Of a DNA stretch of 64,000 bases, positions 10,899 to 19,894 are shown piece by piece. The notes under the pieces are model-generated. The model searched no databases and was not told where the DNA came from. It worked only from the letters and a program-made list of their open reading frames with translations. Where the stretch lies: assembly GCF_014651035.1 (NCBI RefSeq), contig NZ_BMWC01000001.1:186001-250000 (forward strand), read 5' to 3'. This stretch comes from Streptomyces lomondensis. Lineage in GTDB: Bacteria; Actinomycetota; Actinomycetes; Streptomycetales; Streptomycetaceae. Made by a program: the position numbers and the translations under genes. Numbering within the stretch: position 1 is the stretch's first letter; every line of letters begins with the position of its first letter.

Positions 10899-11792
10899 TC
10901 AAAGGGTCGTTACGTAGCTGCGCAGCTCGTCGTAGTCGCGGATCCTTCGCTGGTCGCGCAGACGCCTGAAGTTGTCACGGATGGCGAGCCGGGCCTTGTG
11001 CCTTGTCCCGGAGCAGTAGTCGTCGATTGCCGCCGAGAGGGCGGGAAGGTGGAGGTGGTACACGCAGTCGACGTCACCGGACCCTCGGCCCAGTAGCGCC
11101 AGCATGGCCGGCCGTGGCTCCATGGTGACTGCTGCAAAGTGCGGCATGCGGCCTCGACGCAGTGCTGCCATCTTTGCACCCTGGCTTCTGCAGTCCTGGG
11201 CTCGGTCGGTGCGGAGTGTCCACTTCAGGGAGAACCCGGCGACGAGGTGCTGCAGGGGGGCGCTCGGGTCGATGGGGTTGGCCAGCTCGCGCGAGACGGT
11301 GATGTCCAACTTGAGCAACGACTCCTCGCCCAGGATGTTCAGGAGCTCGCGGCGGCGGGACTCTGTCGATGCAATCTCGTCGTGAATCTTATCCAGGTGT
11401 GCAGTCAACTTCTCTCGTATATCTTTATCCATGGCAGCCTTGCTGGAAAACTTACGCAGGTCGTCAATGGCCTTTGCAACCTCCTTGGCCATGTCGCCTC
11501 GCAATTCTCGGGCAGCATTGAGGTGTGAAAATTGCTCAAAACTGGGGAACGGCTTCTCGGGCTCCACGGTGAGGTGTGGTGCTTCCTCCTTGATCGCCTT
11601 TTCGAGGTCGGAGGACATCAGGCTTGCCATCAGGTTTCCTACGGCCTCGTTGGGGGGAGTCACATCGGCTGGTATGCCCATCGCCTCAAAAAACACTTTC
11701 CCCAGCGCGACCGATCCTGCGTCACCTTTGTCCGATGTGTTGGGTCGCCCATCTCGGTAGCCGCAGAGTGATGAGGCGAAAGGAGCAGGCAT
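10899..11792 (-). CDS. NgoMIV-family type II restriction endonuclease
   Basis: 297 residues. The C-terminal half matches my memory of NgoMIV-family proteins: FSLKWTLRTDRAQDC with the S-x-K catalytic element, GAKMAALRRGRMPHFAAVT, then DCVYHLHLPAL. A central helical segment (about 90-150) is rich in K/E/D. NgoMIV cuts G^CCGGC, the same hexamer as NaeI. The start has a GGAG site about six bases upstream (rev. caggagactcgcATG). The flanks are AT-richer than the chromosome. Having a second, structurally unrelated endonuclease beside a single methyltransferase is unusual. Confidence 0.8.
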   Translation of the reverse strand: MPAPFASSLCGYRDGRPNTSDKGDAGSVALGKVFFEAMGIPADVTPPNEAVGNLMASLMSSDLEKAIKEEAPHLTVEPEKPFPSFEQFSHLNAARELRGDMAKEVAKAIDDLRKFSSKAAMDKDIREKLTAHLDKIHDEIASTESRRRELLNILGEESLLKLDITVSRELANPIDPSAPLQHLVAGFSLKWTLRTDRAQDCRSQGAKMAALRRGRMPHFAAVTMEPRPAMLALLGRGSGDVDCVYHLHLPALSAAIDDYCSGTRHKARLAIRDNFRRLRDQRRIRDYDELRSYVTTL

Positions 11793-11850
11793 GCGAGTCT
11801 CCTGGTGGATTGCGAATTAAATCTGTAGAGTGATTTCGGAGTGCGGTGCT

Positions 11851-12321
11851 CTATGGGTTATTTGCTTGCGGCGGTCCCTGTTTATGAATCAATGTGTGGG
11901 AAATGGTTTTGGTGACCATGCCTGGCGATTCGTGTTCCCAAAATCGCAACACGGTCCATCCTTGCGATTCGAGATGCTCCGTCGTCTCGCGGTCCCGGGC
12001 CATGTTCTTGTCGAGCTTGGCTCGCCACCATCCCGCGTTCGCCTTGGGCTGCGTTGCGTGTTGGGGGCAGCCGTGCCAGAAGCAGCCATCCATGAAGATG
12101 GCGATCTTGGCCTTGGTGAAGACGATGTCGATCGTGCGTCGTGGCATACCGGGCACCGGCACGTTCACTCGGTACCGCAGACCTGCGGCGTGCAGGAGTC
12201 GGCGGACGGCCACCTCAGGGGCCGTGTCGCGAGAACCTTGGCGACTCATGCGGGCGGAGACGCCCGGGGAGGATGGAACGGCACCAGACACAGGTGAATT
12301 CTGCCAGCGCCACCTATCCAT
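11851..12321 (-). CDS. vsr: Very short patch repair (Vsr) endonuclease
   Basis: 156 residues from ATG 12321. Vsr features: SRDTAPEVAVRRLLHAAGLR, TIDIVFTKAKIAIFMDGCFW then HGCPQH, with catalytic Asp and the zinc/active-site Cys and His residues. Vsr nicks 5' to T in T:G mismatches formed when 5-methylcytosine deaminates, which fits the neighbouring cytosine methyltransferase. An upstream in-frame GTG at 12465 and ATG at 12357 would add an unconserved N-terminus; the 156-residue form is closer to family length, though its ribosome site is weak. Likely first gene of the vsr - NgoMIV-like - methyltransferase operon. Confidence 0.88.
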   Translation of the reverse strand: MDRWRWQNSPVSGAVPSSPGVSARMSRQGSRDTAPEVAVRRLLHAAGLRYRVNVPVPGMPRRTIDIVFTKAKIAIFMDGCFWHGCPQHATQPKANAGWWRAKLDKNMARDRETTEHLESQGWTVLRFWEHESPGMVTKTISHTLIHKQGPPQANNP

Positions 12322-12738
12322 TTGGGCACCGGTGCTTGAGCCTGCCTTCTCGGTCATGGGTGCGAGCTGAGCGGACTCGACGCGATTGACCAGCGCGGTG
12401 CCTGCACGGAGTTCATCCGTGCTCTCGGGGCCGCCCGCTTCTTTGCCAGTGTCGTGCTTCCACACCCCGCCTCAAGGGCGCTCCACTCCGCTGCGCTGCG
12501 TTCCGCGTCGCCTGCGGCGATGGCCCTGTGGGCCACCCTTGACCCGGGCCGCGGAATCACGGGAGAGAAGCGAGCGGGCGGCCCGGGGAAGCGGGGGCCA
12601 CAGGTGGGGAGCGCAACTGGTTGGCTGTCCGGTCGCCCGGCGTGGGCGGGAACGCGTCCGCAGCTCGGCGCACGCCGGGCCGGTTCGGCGGCGAGCAGTC
12701 GGTGGGGCAAGACGTACGGAGGGGCGTCCGGAGTGGCA
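12322..12738. other. Intergenic region at the end of the R-M island
   Basis: No convincing gene. It holds possible alternative vsr starts (12357, 12465) and a 71-bp segment at 12472-12542 bounded by the 7-bp inverted repeats TCAAGGG and CCCTTGA, with CTGCG-rich internal repeats. That segment looks like a short interspersed repeat and marks the change from accessory to ordinary chromosome sequence. Confidence 0.4.
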
Positions 12739-13197
12739 CTACCAGAACGCGCCCGCTCCCATCCCCACGCCGAGCAGCACGCAAGAAACCCCCCAAGCCA
12801 AGTGCGCCCCCGCCGAGTACGACACATTCGCCGGCCTTCCGTCCTTCTGGTGTACGACCACCACCCGGCGTGGGTCCCTCGGGTCGTAGCGGAGGACGAC
12901 CGGGACGCCGGCGTGGAGAGGGTGCTGCTCGTGGTTGAGGGGGGTGCGGCGGTACGTCTGGTCGGGCGGGGCCTCGGGGCGGTTGAGCGGTGGGGCTTTG
13001 TAGCGGACCTGGGGTGGGTGGAGGGTGGGGCCCTCTCGGCGGGGGCCCCGGGCCACCTCGCCCCTGGTGCGGATGCCCCGGACGCCGAGGCGGGAGAGGG
13101 CTCGGCTCTGGCGTTGGGCTATGCGTAGGTTCCAGATGCCGAAGGCCGTCATGGCGGCGGCCATGATGAGCGTGATCGTGAGCCAGGGCTGGTCCAT
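12739..13197 (-). CDS. DUF3592-type membrane protein
   Basis: 152 residues. TM helices lie near residues 5-23 and 130-150, flanking a polar domain with the DUF3592 end pattern VPVVLRYDPRDPRRVVV. Both ends are anchored in the membrane. Function unknown. A related two-TM DUF3592-like protein occurs at 42907. It stands alone between the R-M island and a SEC-C gene. Confidence 0.72.
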   Translation of the reverse strand: MDQPWLTITLIMAAAMTAFGIWNLRIAQRQSRALSRLGVRGIRTRGEVARGPRREGPTLHPPQVRYKAPPLNRPEAPPDQTYRRTPLNHEQHPLHAGVPVVLRYDPRDPRRVVVVHQKDGRPANVSYSAGAHLAWGVSCVLLGVGMGAGAFW

Positions 13198-13362
13198 GTG
13201 ACGTTCCCCCCGGAGCAGTCGTCAGTCGTCTGTCGTCCGGGAAGACGGGGGGCGTGTCGTGGCAGTTCCGTGGGGCCGGCTGGCGGGCCGGCCCGGGTCA
13301 GTTTTGCCCTCTGAGGGCTTGCGGCATCTTGGGGTGGTGGGCCGGAGGACCCGGTGCCCGTG

Positions 13363-14379
13363 TCAGGCCGTGTGTCCGTGGCAGGCGCCGTACGGTCGTC
13401 CCGAGCCGCACCAGCAGGCCGCGGTGCTCTGTGGGGGCCAGGCCACCGCTCGGCCGCGGGCGGCCAGGGTCGTCGCGTACTGCGGGAGCAGCGTCGGGTC
13501 GGCGGGGGACGAGCCCTCCGACGCCGCGAAGGCCTCGTAGGACGGGACCGTGCCCGTGACGATGCCCAGGTTCGGGGTGCCGGAGGTGGAGAGTTCGCGG
13601 AGGGAGCGCTCTATCGAGGAGAGGTGGTCCGCGTGGGACGGGTACTCCGTGGCCAGCGCCGGGTACGCCTCCAGGAGTTCCGTCAGTTCCTCCGTCGGCC
13701 AGTGCAGGATCGCCACCGGGAACGGGCGGGAGAGGGCTGCCCGGTAGGCGCCCAGTTCCGCGCGGAGGCGGAGGATCTCCGCTTCCAGTTCCGCCGGGTT
13801 CTCCGAGCCGAGGGACCAGACGCGCTTGGGGTCGTGGAGTTCGTCCAGGGAGATCGGGAGGGAGTGGACCGAGTCGGCCAGTGCGTCCCACTCGTCGTGG
13901 GACTTGCCCAGCATGCGGCGGACGCGGTGGCGGCCGAAGAGGAGGGGGTGCGTCGGCTGCGGGGGCTGCGGTACGTCCGTCAGGAGGAGGTGCACGGCCT
14001 GCGTGAAGGTGTCGTGCGCTGCTTCCAGCTCGTCGTGGGACTCCAGGGCCTCGGCGACGATCACCCAGGGGGCCGGGTCCTTCGGGGACGCCGTCCGGAC
14101 TCCCTCGATGATCGCCCGGGCCTCGGCCTCGTGGCCGTACTCCCAGAGGTTCGAGGCCTTGAGCGCCCGGACCAGGTGGGGGTTCTCCAGGCCGTCGGGG
14201 GAGGACAGCAGGCGGTCGTAGAGCGTGGACGCGGTGGGGCGGTCGCCGGAGAGTTCCAGGTGGGCCGCGGCCCGCAGCAGCAGGGCCTCGGCGTCCTCGG
14301 GGTACAGGCCGGCGGTCCGCTCCAGGCGTGCCGCCTCGGCGGTGTGGTCGACGTTTTCGGCAGGCGTGTCGGGGCGCAT
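13363..14379 (-). CDS. Tetratricopeptide-like protein with C-terminal SEC-C zinc motif
   Basis: 338 residues from ATG 14379 (MRPDTPAENVDHT), chosen over an in-frame upstream start because similarity to family members begins here. Residues 15-130 form helix-turn-helix repeats (AEARAIIEGVRTASPKDPAP). The C-terminal CWCGSGRPYGACHG is a SEC-C zinc-binding motif like that at the end of SecA. Such motifs bind zinc and often nucleic acid or protein partners. Cytoplasmic; precise role unknown. Confidence 0.75.
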   Translation of the reverse strand: MRPDTPAENVDHTAEAARLERTAGLYPEDAEALLLRAAAHLELSGDRPTASTLYDRLLSSPDGLENPHLVRALKASNLWEYGHEAEARAIIEGVRTASPKDPAPWVIVAEALESHDELEAAHDTFTQAVHLLLTDVPQPPQPTHPLLFGRHRVRRMLGKSHDEWDALADSVHSLPISLDELHDPKRVWSLGSENPAELEAEILRLRAELGAYRAALSRPFPVAILHWPTEELTELLEAYPALATEYPSHADHLSSIERSLRELSTSGTPNLGIVTGTVPSYEAFAASEGSSPADPTLLPQYATTLAARGRAVAWPPQSTAACWCGSGRPYGACHGHTA

Positions 14380-14503
14380 GGGGGACACCGTACTGCCGGG
14401 AGGTGACGAGCGTGAGAGATGCGCAGGCCAGACCACCCGGCCTCCCGACTTCCCATGCTCGCCACCCAGGCTTCACGGTTCGCCCCGAACCGCCGTCACG
14501 GAC

Positions 14504-15979
14504 TTACAGCGTCACTCCGTCTATGTGGAGCGTTTGGACCGACTTCGCGGCGAACGGGACGCTGACCGACTTGCCGTTCAGGCGGATGTCCGAGCGGGGT
14601 GTGTAGAGGTCGCCGCCGCCCGTCGTCACCGTGTTCCAGCGGGGGACCAGGCCACCGGAACCGCCCGTCACCGTCGAGAAGCGAGAGAGGTCGAAGGTGA
14701 GGGTCTGGGCGGAGGTGGAGGTGTTGACCGCCACGATCACCAGGCGGCGGGACGTCGCGCCGTAGGCCGCCACCGCGTAGCTGACGCCCGTGTCCAGGAT
14801 CGTCATGCCGGGGCGGATGTGGCGGCTGAACTGGGCCATCACGTAGTGCTTGGTCTGGACGGTGGTCGGCTGGAGGGTGTTCGCGTCGTAGGCGATCATC
14901 GCCCAGCCCGCCGACGGGTCCATGACCTGCCAGTAGCACCAAGCCGTGGGGTGCAGCCAGCGGAAGTCGTAGCAGAGGTTCGACGCCATGGTCAGGCCCG
15001 TGCCGTCGCTGTCGCCCGTCTCGGAGTTCCACAGCTTCTTGCGGGACGTCGTCACGACGTCCGTGTAGAGGAGGTCGCGGCGACCGCCCGAGCCCTGGTA
15101 GCCGTGCACGTTGACCTGGGAGACCAGGGACTTGGTGGACGAGTTGAAGGACGCCCACGTGGAGCGGGCCGTGTCGTAGTTCGTCTCGTCCGAGGCGGCG
15201 ATGCGGATGCCCGTCAGGCCGCGCTTGTCCAGCTCGCTGCGCATGTAGGGGAGGACGGCGGCCTGGACCGCGGGGTCCATGTGGCAGCCCTCCTGGGTGC
15301 CGGTCGCGGTCCACCAGGTGGAGGCCGGCTCGTTGAAGGGGTCGACCGTCGCGAAGTTCACGCCCCAGTTGTTGCGCGCGTACAGGGCCGTCGCCGCCAG
15401 GTGGGAGGCGTGCTGGCGGTAGTTCCAGGTCTGGAGGTTGTTGCCGCCGTCCGCGGCGCCCGAGGGGTTGTGGTTGCTGCACATCCACCACATCGGGGAG
15501 TTCGCGAACAGCTCGGTGATCGCGCCGCGCTGGGTGGCCTTCACCAGCATCGCGCGCTGGTTGGCGTCCGCCGACCACTTCCAGGCCGAGGAGGTGGGGT
15601 CCTCGTTGTTCCAGTCCTGCCAGAAGCCCTCGATCTGCTTGAAGGCGGGGATGTTGGGCGACTTCACCATCGTCTCGCCGCCGACGCTGTTCCAGCTGCA
15701 CGCGCCGAGGTTGTAGCGGGCGATGTTCATGCCCAGGCCGGGCAGCGACCGGCCGTTGTACGTCACCGACTTGGTGGTGAAGAAGAGGTCGGCGAAGTCG
15801 TCCCGGGCGCCGAAGACGTTGGCCCACCAGGCGAGGGAGGTGCCCCAGCCCTCCCAGGTGCCGTACGTCGTCGACGGGTTGACGGCGATCGTGGCGTCCG
15901 CGTGCGCGGTGCCCGTCGCCAGGGCGCTGCCGAGGAACGTACCCCCTGCTGCGGCCAGCAGGGATCTGCGTCGGATCAC
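14504..15979 (-). CDS. Secreted GH30-type endo-beta-1,6-galactanase-like glycosidase
   Basis: 491 residues from GTG 15979, supported by GGAGGAG five bases upstream and by a twin-arginine signal right after it (RRRSLLAAAGG, cleavage near TAHA-DA). The mature protein has the (beta/alpha)8 entry TYGTWEGWGTSLAWWANVFG, acid/base region VDPFNEPASTWW and nucleophile region KKLWNSETGDSDG, then a beta-sandwich C-terminus. It resembles the endo-beta-1,6-galactanase described from S. avermitilis, so arabinogalactan side chains are a plausible substrate. The upstream in-frame ATG at 16051 would bury the signal peptide and is rejected. Confidence 0.78.
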   Translation of the reverse strand: MIRRRSLLAAAGGTFLGSALATGTAHADATIAVNPSTTYGTWEGWGTSLAWWANVFGARDDFADLFFTTKSVTYNGRSLPGLGMNIARYNLGACSWNSVGGETMVKSPNIPAFKQIEGFWQDWNNEDPTSSAWKWSADANQRAMLVKATQRGAITELFANSPMWWMCSNHNPSGAADGGNNLQTWNYRQHASHLAATALYARNNWGVNFATVDPFNEPASTWWTATGTQEGCHMDPAVQAAVLPYMRSELDKRGLTGIRIAASDETNYDTARSTWASFNSSTKSLVSQVNVHGYQGSGGRRDLLYTDVVTTSRKKLWNSETGDSDGTGLTMASNLCYDFRWLHPTAWCYWQVMDPSAGWAMIAYDANTLQPTTVQTKHYVMAQFSRHIRPGMTILDTGVSYAVAAYGATSRRLVIVAVNTSTSAQTLTFDLSRFSTVTGGSGGLVPRWNTVTTGGGDLYTPRSDIRLNGKSVSVPFAAKSVQTLHIDGVTL

Positions 15980-16217
15980 GGCTCCTCCGTAAAGGAATTC
16001 GGGGCAGGCGCCGGTCCCCGGCCCGGCGTCGCGGGTGGTTGTCCCGTTCATGGCAACGGGTTCATGGCATCGAGAAGCATCGGGTGTGACCGGTGGGTTG
16101 TCGAGAGTTCTGGCGAACCTTTCTCAAACCCGTGTACGAAGTCGTGGATCCGCTCGCGAGGGCGATCCTGTATAACGAACAGCAGGGCATACACACGTGC
16201 GAGGGGAGGGGCAGCCG

Positions 16218-16529
16218 ATGAACCGCAGTTGGGCGACGCTGCGTCCCGCCCTCGCGCTGCTCTTCCTGATCGTCGAGGTGGCGCTGCTCGACACCGGCAG
16301 CCTCTCCGCCACCGTCGCGCTCGCCGCGACCGCCGCGGCCTCGGCCGCCCTCGCGGTCTGCGCCGTCGTCGCCTCGCGCTGCGCGCCCAGCGTGCCGCGC
16401 ACGCGGGTGCGTACGGCCATCCGCGACCGTGCCCTCCGTACGGCCTTCCTGCCGCAACGCGATCCCGACGCCCGGGGGCGCACCCGCCCCCGAGCACCCG
16501 GACACGCCCTCCGGGCGACCGTCGCGTAG
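16218..16529 (+). CDS. DUF6412 small membrane protein
   Basis: 103 residues from ATG 16218, with GAGGGGAGGGG just upstream. Two hydrophobic segments (about 8-26 and 32-54) precede a basic tail containing VRTAIRDRALRTAFLPQRDP, the conserved block of this Streptomyces family. It is followed at 16617 by a YidC-family gene, its usual neighbour, suggesting a linked role in membrane-protein insertion. Function unproven. Confidence 0.8.
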   Translation: MNRSWATLRPALALLFLIVEVALLDTGSLSATVALAATAAASAALAVCAVVASRCAPSVPRTRVRTAIRDRALRTAFLPQRDPDARGRTRPRAPGHALRATVA

Positions 16530-16616
16530 GGCACCTCCTTCTTCGAGCTGACCCGCGCGGGTCGTTATGCCGCCCTGTTCCGTTCCGGCACGACGAGACC
16601 CCCGGAGGGCTCACCC

Positions 16617-17327
16617 ATGTCCGTCTTCGCCAGCCTGGTCGAGCGACTCGCCGACCTGCTCCAGCCGCTGTTCGGCGCCTCCGCGGCCGCCGCCGCGATC
16701 GTCCTGTTCACCGCGCTCGTACGACTCCTCGTCCACCCCCTGTCCCGGGCCGCCGCGCGCGGCCAGAAGGCGCGGACCGCGCTCCAGCCGAAGATCGCCG
16801 AGCTGCGCAGGAAGCACGGGAAGAACCCCGAGAAGTTCCAGAAGGCCGTACTGGAGCTGCACGCCGCGGAGAAGGTGTCGCCGCTGGCCGGCTGCCTGCC
16901 CGGGCTGCTCCAGATCCCCGCGTTCTTCCTGCTCTACCACCTGTTCTCCAGCGACACGATCGGCGGGCAGGCCAACGAGCTGCTCGGCCATCAGCTGTTC
17001 GCCGCGCCGCTGGGGGAGCGGTGGGTGGACGCCCTCGACGGTGGTCTCCTCGGCGGGGCGGGACTCGTCTACGCCGGGCTGTTCGTGGTCGTCGCCTGCG
17101 TCGCCGCGTTCAGCTACCGCCTCAGCAAGCGCATGATGGCCGCGAACCCGGTCGTCCCGGCCGGTGCGGGCGAGCAGGTGCCCGGGCTGGGGGCGATGAC
17201 CAAGGTCATGCCGTTCATGTCGTTCTTCACGCTCGTCACCGTGGCCGTGGTGCCGCTGGCCGCCGCGCTGTACGTGGTGACCAGTACGACCTGGAGTGCC
17301 GTCGAGCGGGCCGTGCTGTACCGCTAG
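16617..17327 (+). CDS. yidC: YidC/Oxa1-family membrane insertase paralogue
   Basis: 236 residues, short for YidC and lacking the periplasmic domain, as in actinobacterial paralogues. It has about five membrane segments. The first is followed by the cytoplasmic basic loop (HPLSRAAARGQKARTALQPK), then ELRRKHGKNPEKFQKAVLEL. The core GCLPGLLQIPAFFLLYHLF and final MPFMSFFTLVTVAVVPLA match the family. It inserts membrane proteins with or without SecYEG. The housekeeping yidC near oriC is presumably elsewhere. Confidence 0.87.
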   Translation: MSVFASLVERLADLLQPLFGASAAAAAIVLFTALVRLLVHPLSRAAARGQKARTALQPKIAELRRKHGKNPEKFQKAVLELHAAEKVSPLAGCLPGLLQIPAFFLLYHLFSSDTIGGQANELLGHQLFAAPLGERWVDALDGGLLGGAGLVYAGLFVVVACVAAFSYRLSKRMMAANPVVPAGAGEQVPGLGAMTKVMPFMSFFTLVTVAVVPLAAALYVVTSTTWSAVERAVLYR

Positions 17328-17476
17328 CCGGTCGGTGAGGTGACGGTCCAGTACGTGAACGGGGTATTGCGGAGCGCACTGCCACCTTGGAGGATCGACC
17401 AGTCCTCCGATGGCTGCCCCGCCGCATCCGGGTCACGCGCGTCGGGCGGGCGCCCGCGATCGAGGGAGACGTGATC

Positions 17477-18334
17477 ATGAAGCTGCTGCGAGTCGGTACG
17501 GCGGGGGCGGAGCGGCCCGCGCTGCTCGACGCCGAGGGGACCCTGCGGGACCTGTCGGGCGTCGTCGCGGACGTGGACGGCGCGCTGCTCGCCGACGGGG
17601 CCGCGCTCGGCCGGGTGCGGGCCGCCGCGGACGCCGGCGAGCTGCCCGTCCTGGACGCCACCGGGCTGCGGATCGGACCGCCGCTGGGGCGGATCGGCAA
17701 GATCGTCTGCATCGGGCTGAACTACCACGACCACGCGCGCGAGACGGGCGCCGAGCCGCCCGCCGAGCCGGTCGTCTTCATGAAGGCGCCGGACACGGTC
17801 GTCGGGCCGCACGACACGGTGCTCGTGCCGCGCGGCTCCGCCAAGACCGACTGGGAGGTCGAACTGGCCGTCGTCATCGGACGTACGGCCAGGTATCTGG
17901 GCTCCGCGGAGGAGGGGCTCGCGCAGGTCGCCGGGTACGCCGTGGCACATGACGTGTCCGAGCGGGAGTTCCAGATCGAGCGGGGCGGGACCTGGGACAA
18001 GGGCAAGAACTGCGAGACGTTCAATCCGCTGGGGCCGTGGCTGGTGACGGCGGACGAGGTGCCGGATCCGCAGGACCTGTCCCTGAAGCTGTGGGTCAAC
18101 GGGGAGTTGAAGCAGGACGGGACGACGGCGGAGCAGATCTTCCCGGTGGGGGAGGTCGTGCGGTATCTCAGTCAGTTCATGACGCTGTACCCGGGGGACG
18201 TGATCAATACCGGGACGCCGGCGGGGGTGGCGATGGGGGCGCCCGAGCCGAAGCCGTTCCTTCGGGCCGGGGATGTCGTGGAGCTGGAGATCGAGGGGCT
18301 CGGGCGGCAGCGGCAGGAGTTCAAGGACGCCTGA
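17477..18334 (+). CDS. Fumarylacetoacetate hydrolase family protein
   Basis: 285 residues from ATG 17477 (MKLLRVGTAG), with GAGGGAG about ten bases upstream; an in-frame 5' extension to 17387 is not needed. The C-terminal FAH domain begins IGKIVCIGLNYHDHARETG and has the metal-binding acidic residues in TDWEVELAVVIGR and AHDVSEREFQIERGG, with TPAGVAMG near the end. Members hydrolyse or decarboxylate C-C bonds of acylpyruvates (ureidoglycolate lyase/2-oxo-hept-3-ene-dioate types). Substrate unknown. It is convergent with the next gene across a hairpin. Confidence 0.86.
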   Translation: MKLLRVGTAGAERPALLDAEGTLRDLSGVVADVDGALLADGAALGRVRAAADAGELPVLDATGLRIGPPLGRIGKIVCIGLNYHDHARETGAEPPAEPVVFMKAPDTVVGPHDTVLVPRGSAKTDWEVELAVVIGRTARYLGSAEEGLAQVAGYAVAHDVSEREFQIERGGTWDKGKNCETFNPLGPWLVTADEVPDPQDLSLKLWVNGELKQDGTTAEQIFPVGEVVRYLSQFMTLYPGDVINTGTPAGVAMGAPEPKPFLRAGDVVELEIEGLGRQRQEFKDA

Positions 18335-18405
18335 GGGGCGGGGAGCTGCGGATCGTTGGCGACTGCGGGTCCGTCGTGGCCGGTCGCGCAGTTCCCCGCG
18401 CCCCT
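18334..18405. terminator. Large bidirectional hairpin between convergent genes
   Basis: AGGGGCGGGGAGCTGCG (18334-18350) pairs imperfectly with CGCAGTTCCCCGCGCCCCT (18387-18405). It lies between convergent stops, as expected for a terminator. The right half resembles a motif I recall as repeated in many Streptomyces intergenic regions. Confidence 0.65.
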
Positions 18406-18412
18406 GACAGGG

Positions 18413-19279
18413 TCAGTCCAGCAGCGCTGCCAGGTCGCGCCACGTCTTCCGGGGGAGGGCGTCCCTCGGCTCCTCGTTCACCACCTGGAGGGCCACGTGG
18501 TCCGCGCCCGCCTCGAAGAACGAGTCGATCCTGGCGCGGATCGCCGTGTCGTCGCCCCAGGCGAACAGGGCGTCGACCAGGCGGTCGCTGCCGCCGTCCG
18601 TCAGGTCGTCCTCGGTGAAGCCGTGCCGGAGGAAGTTGTTGGTGTAGTTCGGCAGGGGGAGGTAGGTGTCCAGGAACTCGCGGGCGAGGGCGCGGGCCCG
18701 GGTCGGGTCCGTCTCCGGGACCACCGCGAGTTCGGGGGCCAGCAGGGGGCCTTCGCCCAGGGCTTCGCGGGCGTGGGCGGTGTGCTCCGGGGTGACCAGG
18801 TAGGGGATCGCCCCCGCCGAACGGTCGCGCGTCAGCTTCAGGCTCTTCGGGCCGAGGGCGGCCAGCACCCGGCGGTCCGCGGGCATCCCGGCGGCGTCCA
18901 GTCGGTCCAGGTAGTCGACGAGGGCCGAGTACGGGCGGCGGTACTGCTCCGCGAGCCTGGCGTGGCTGACGCCGAGGCCGAGCAGGAAACGGCCGGGGTG
19001 GGCGGCTTCCAGCTCGGCGAAGGCCGCGGCGGTCGCGTCCGCCTCGTGCTGCCAGATGCTCTGGATGCTGGTGCCGACGGTGAGCCGGGAGGTCGCCTCG
19101 ATCAGCGGGGCGGCGTGGGCGGCGGAGGTGTTGCCGCCCAGCCAGACGGCCCCGTAGCCGAGTTCCTCCAGTTCGGCGGCCGCCTCGGCGAGTTCGCCGC
19201 GTCGGTCCGGGTCCTCCGAGCGCAGGCCCACGCTCCAGATGCCGTACCGGCCGACGGTCTCCTTCAGGGCTGTGGTCAT
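18413..19279 (-). CDS. F420-dependent LLM-class oxidoreductase
   Basis: 288 residues from ATG 19279 (MTTALKETVGRYGIW). Luciferase-like TIM barrel: AAAELEELGYGAVWLGG, LTVGTSIQSIWQHEADATAA and HPGRFLLGLGVSHARLAEQY are typical of the F420-dependent subgroup. It would use deazaflavin F420 to reduce or oxidise an unknown substrate. It lies 87 bp downstream of the heme-domain gene on the same strand and might be the last gene of that transcript. Confidence 0.82.
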   Translation of the reverse strand: MTTALKETVGRYGIWSVGLRSEDPDRRGELAEAAAELEELGYGAVWLGGNTSAAHAAPLIEATSRLTVGTSIQSIWQHEADATAAAFAELEAAHPGRFLLGLGVSHARLAEQYRRPYSALVDYLDRLDAAGMPADRRVLAALGPKSLKLTRDRSAGAIPYLVTPEHTAHAREALGEGPLLAPELAVVPETDPTRARALAREFLDTYLPLPNYTNNFLRHGFTEDDLTDGGSDRLVDALFAWGDDTAIRARIDSFFEAGADHVALQVVNEEPRDALPRKTWRDLAALLD

Positions 19280-19366
19280 GGGGTGCGATCCCTCCGATTG
19301 GGTGCCGTACTTGATCACGCGTACGGCAGGTGCCAACCGGAGGGATCCGGCACGCATTCCGTCCCG

Positions 19367-19894
19367 CTACCGGTCGTCGCCCAGGAACCGCTCCAGCGCC
19401 TCCACCACGAGGCGGTGGTCCTGGAGTTGCGGCAGCCCGGACACCGTCACCGCGCCGATCACGCCCACGCCCTCGACGGTGATCGGGAAGGAGCCGCCGT
19501 GGGCCGCGTAGGTGTCGGGGTCGAGGCGCGAGGACTCCTCGAACGTCGTGCCCTTGGCGCGGAAGCGGGCGCCGACCAGGTAGGAGGCGGAGCCGTAGCG
19601 CTCGACCACCCGGCGCTTGCGGGCGATCCAGGCGTCGTTGTCCGGGGTGGAGCCGGGCAGCGCCGCGTGGAAGAGCTGCTGGCCGGCGCGGTGGATGTCG
19701 ATGGCGACCGGGGCCTGCCGCTCCCGGGCCAGCTCGACGAGGAGCGAGCCGAGCGCCCAGGCGTCGTCGTACGTGAACTGGCGGAACACCAGGCGGCGTT
19801 CCTGCTTCTCCAGCTCCTCCAGGCTCGGGGTGAGCTCCGGGTGGAACTTCGGGGTGAGCTCCTGGCTGTGGGAGGGGTTGCTCTTGTGGGTCAC
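19367..19894 (-). CDS. Heme-degrading-domain / UPF0303 family protein
   Basis: 175 residues from GTG 19894, whose GTGA overlaps the oxidoreductase stop, so the two are coupled. The GlcG/HbpS-like fold is seen in VAIDIHRAGQQLFHAALPGS, AWIARKRRVVERYGSASY and GSFPITVEGVGVIGAVTVSG. Family members bind heme or cobalamin-like cofactors; several are annotated heme-degrading. Cytoplasmic, no signal peptide. Context suggests an accessory role in sugar or polyol metabolism, but substrate is unknown. Confidence 0.78.
   Translation of the reverse strand: MTHKSNPSHSQELTPKFHPELTPSLEELEKQERRLVFRQFTYDDAWALGSLLVELARERQAPVAIDIHRAGQQLFHAALPGSTPDNDAWIARKRRVVERYGSASYLVGARFRAKGTTFEESSRLDPDTYAAHGGSFPITVEGVGVIGAVTVSGLPQLQDHRLVVEALERFLGDDR

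Noticed and set aside
14225..17338. 1,037-residue open frame on the plus strand
   Set aside because: Low-complexity R/G/A-rich translation antisense to the SEC-C and GH30 genes and running out of frame through yidC; a typical high-GC shadow.
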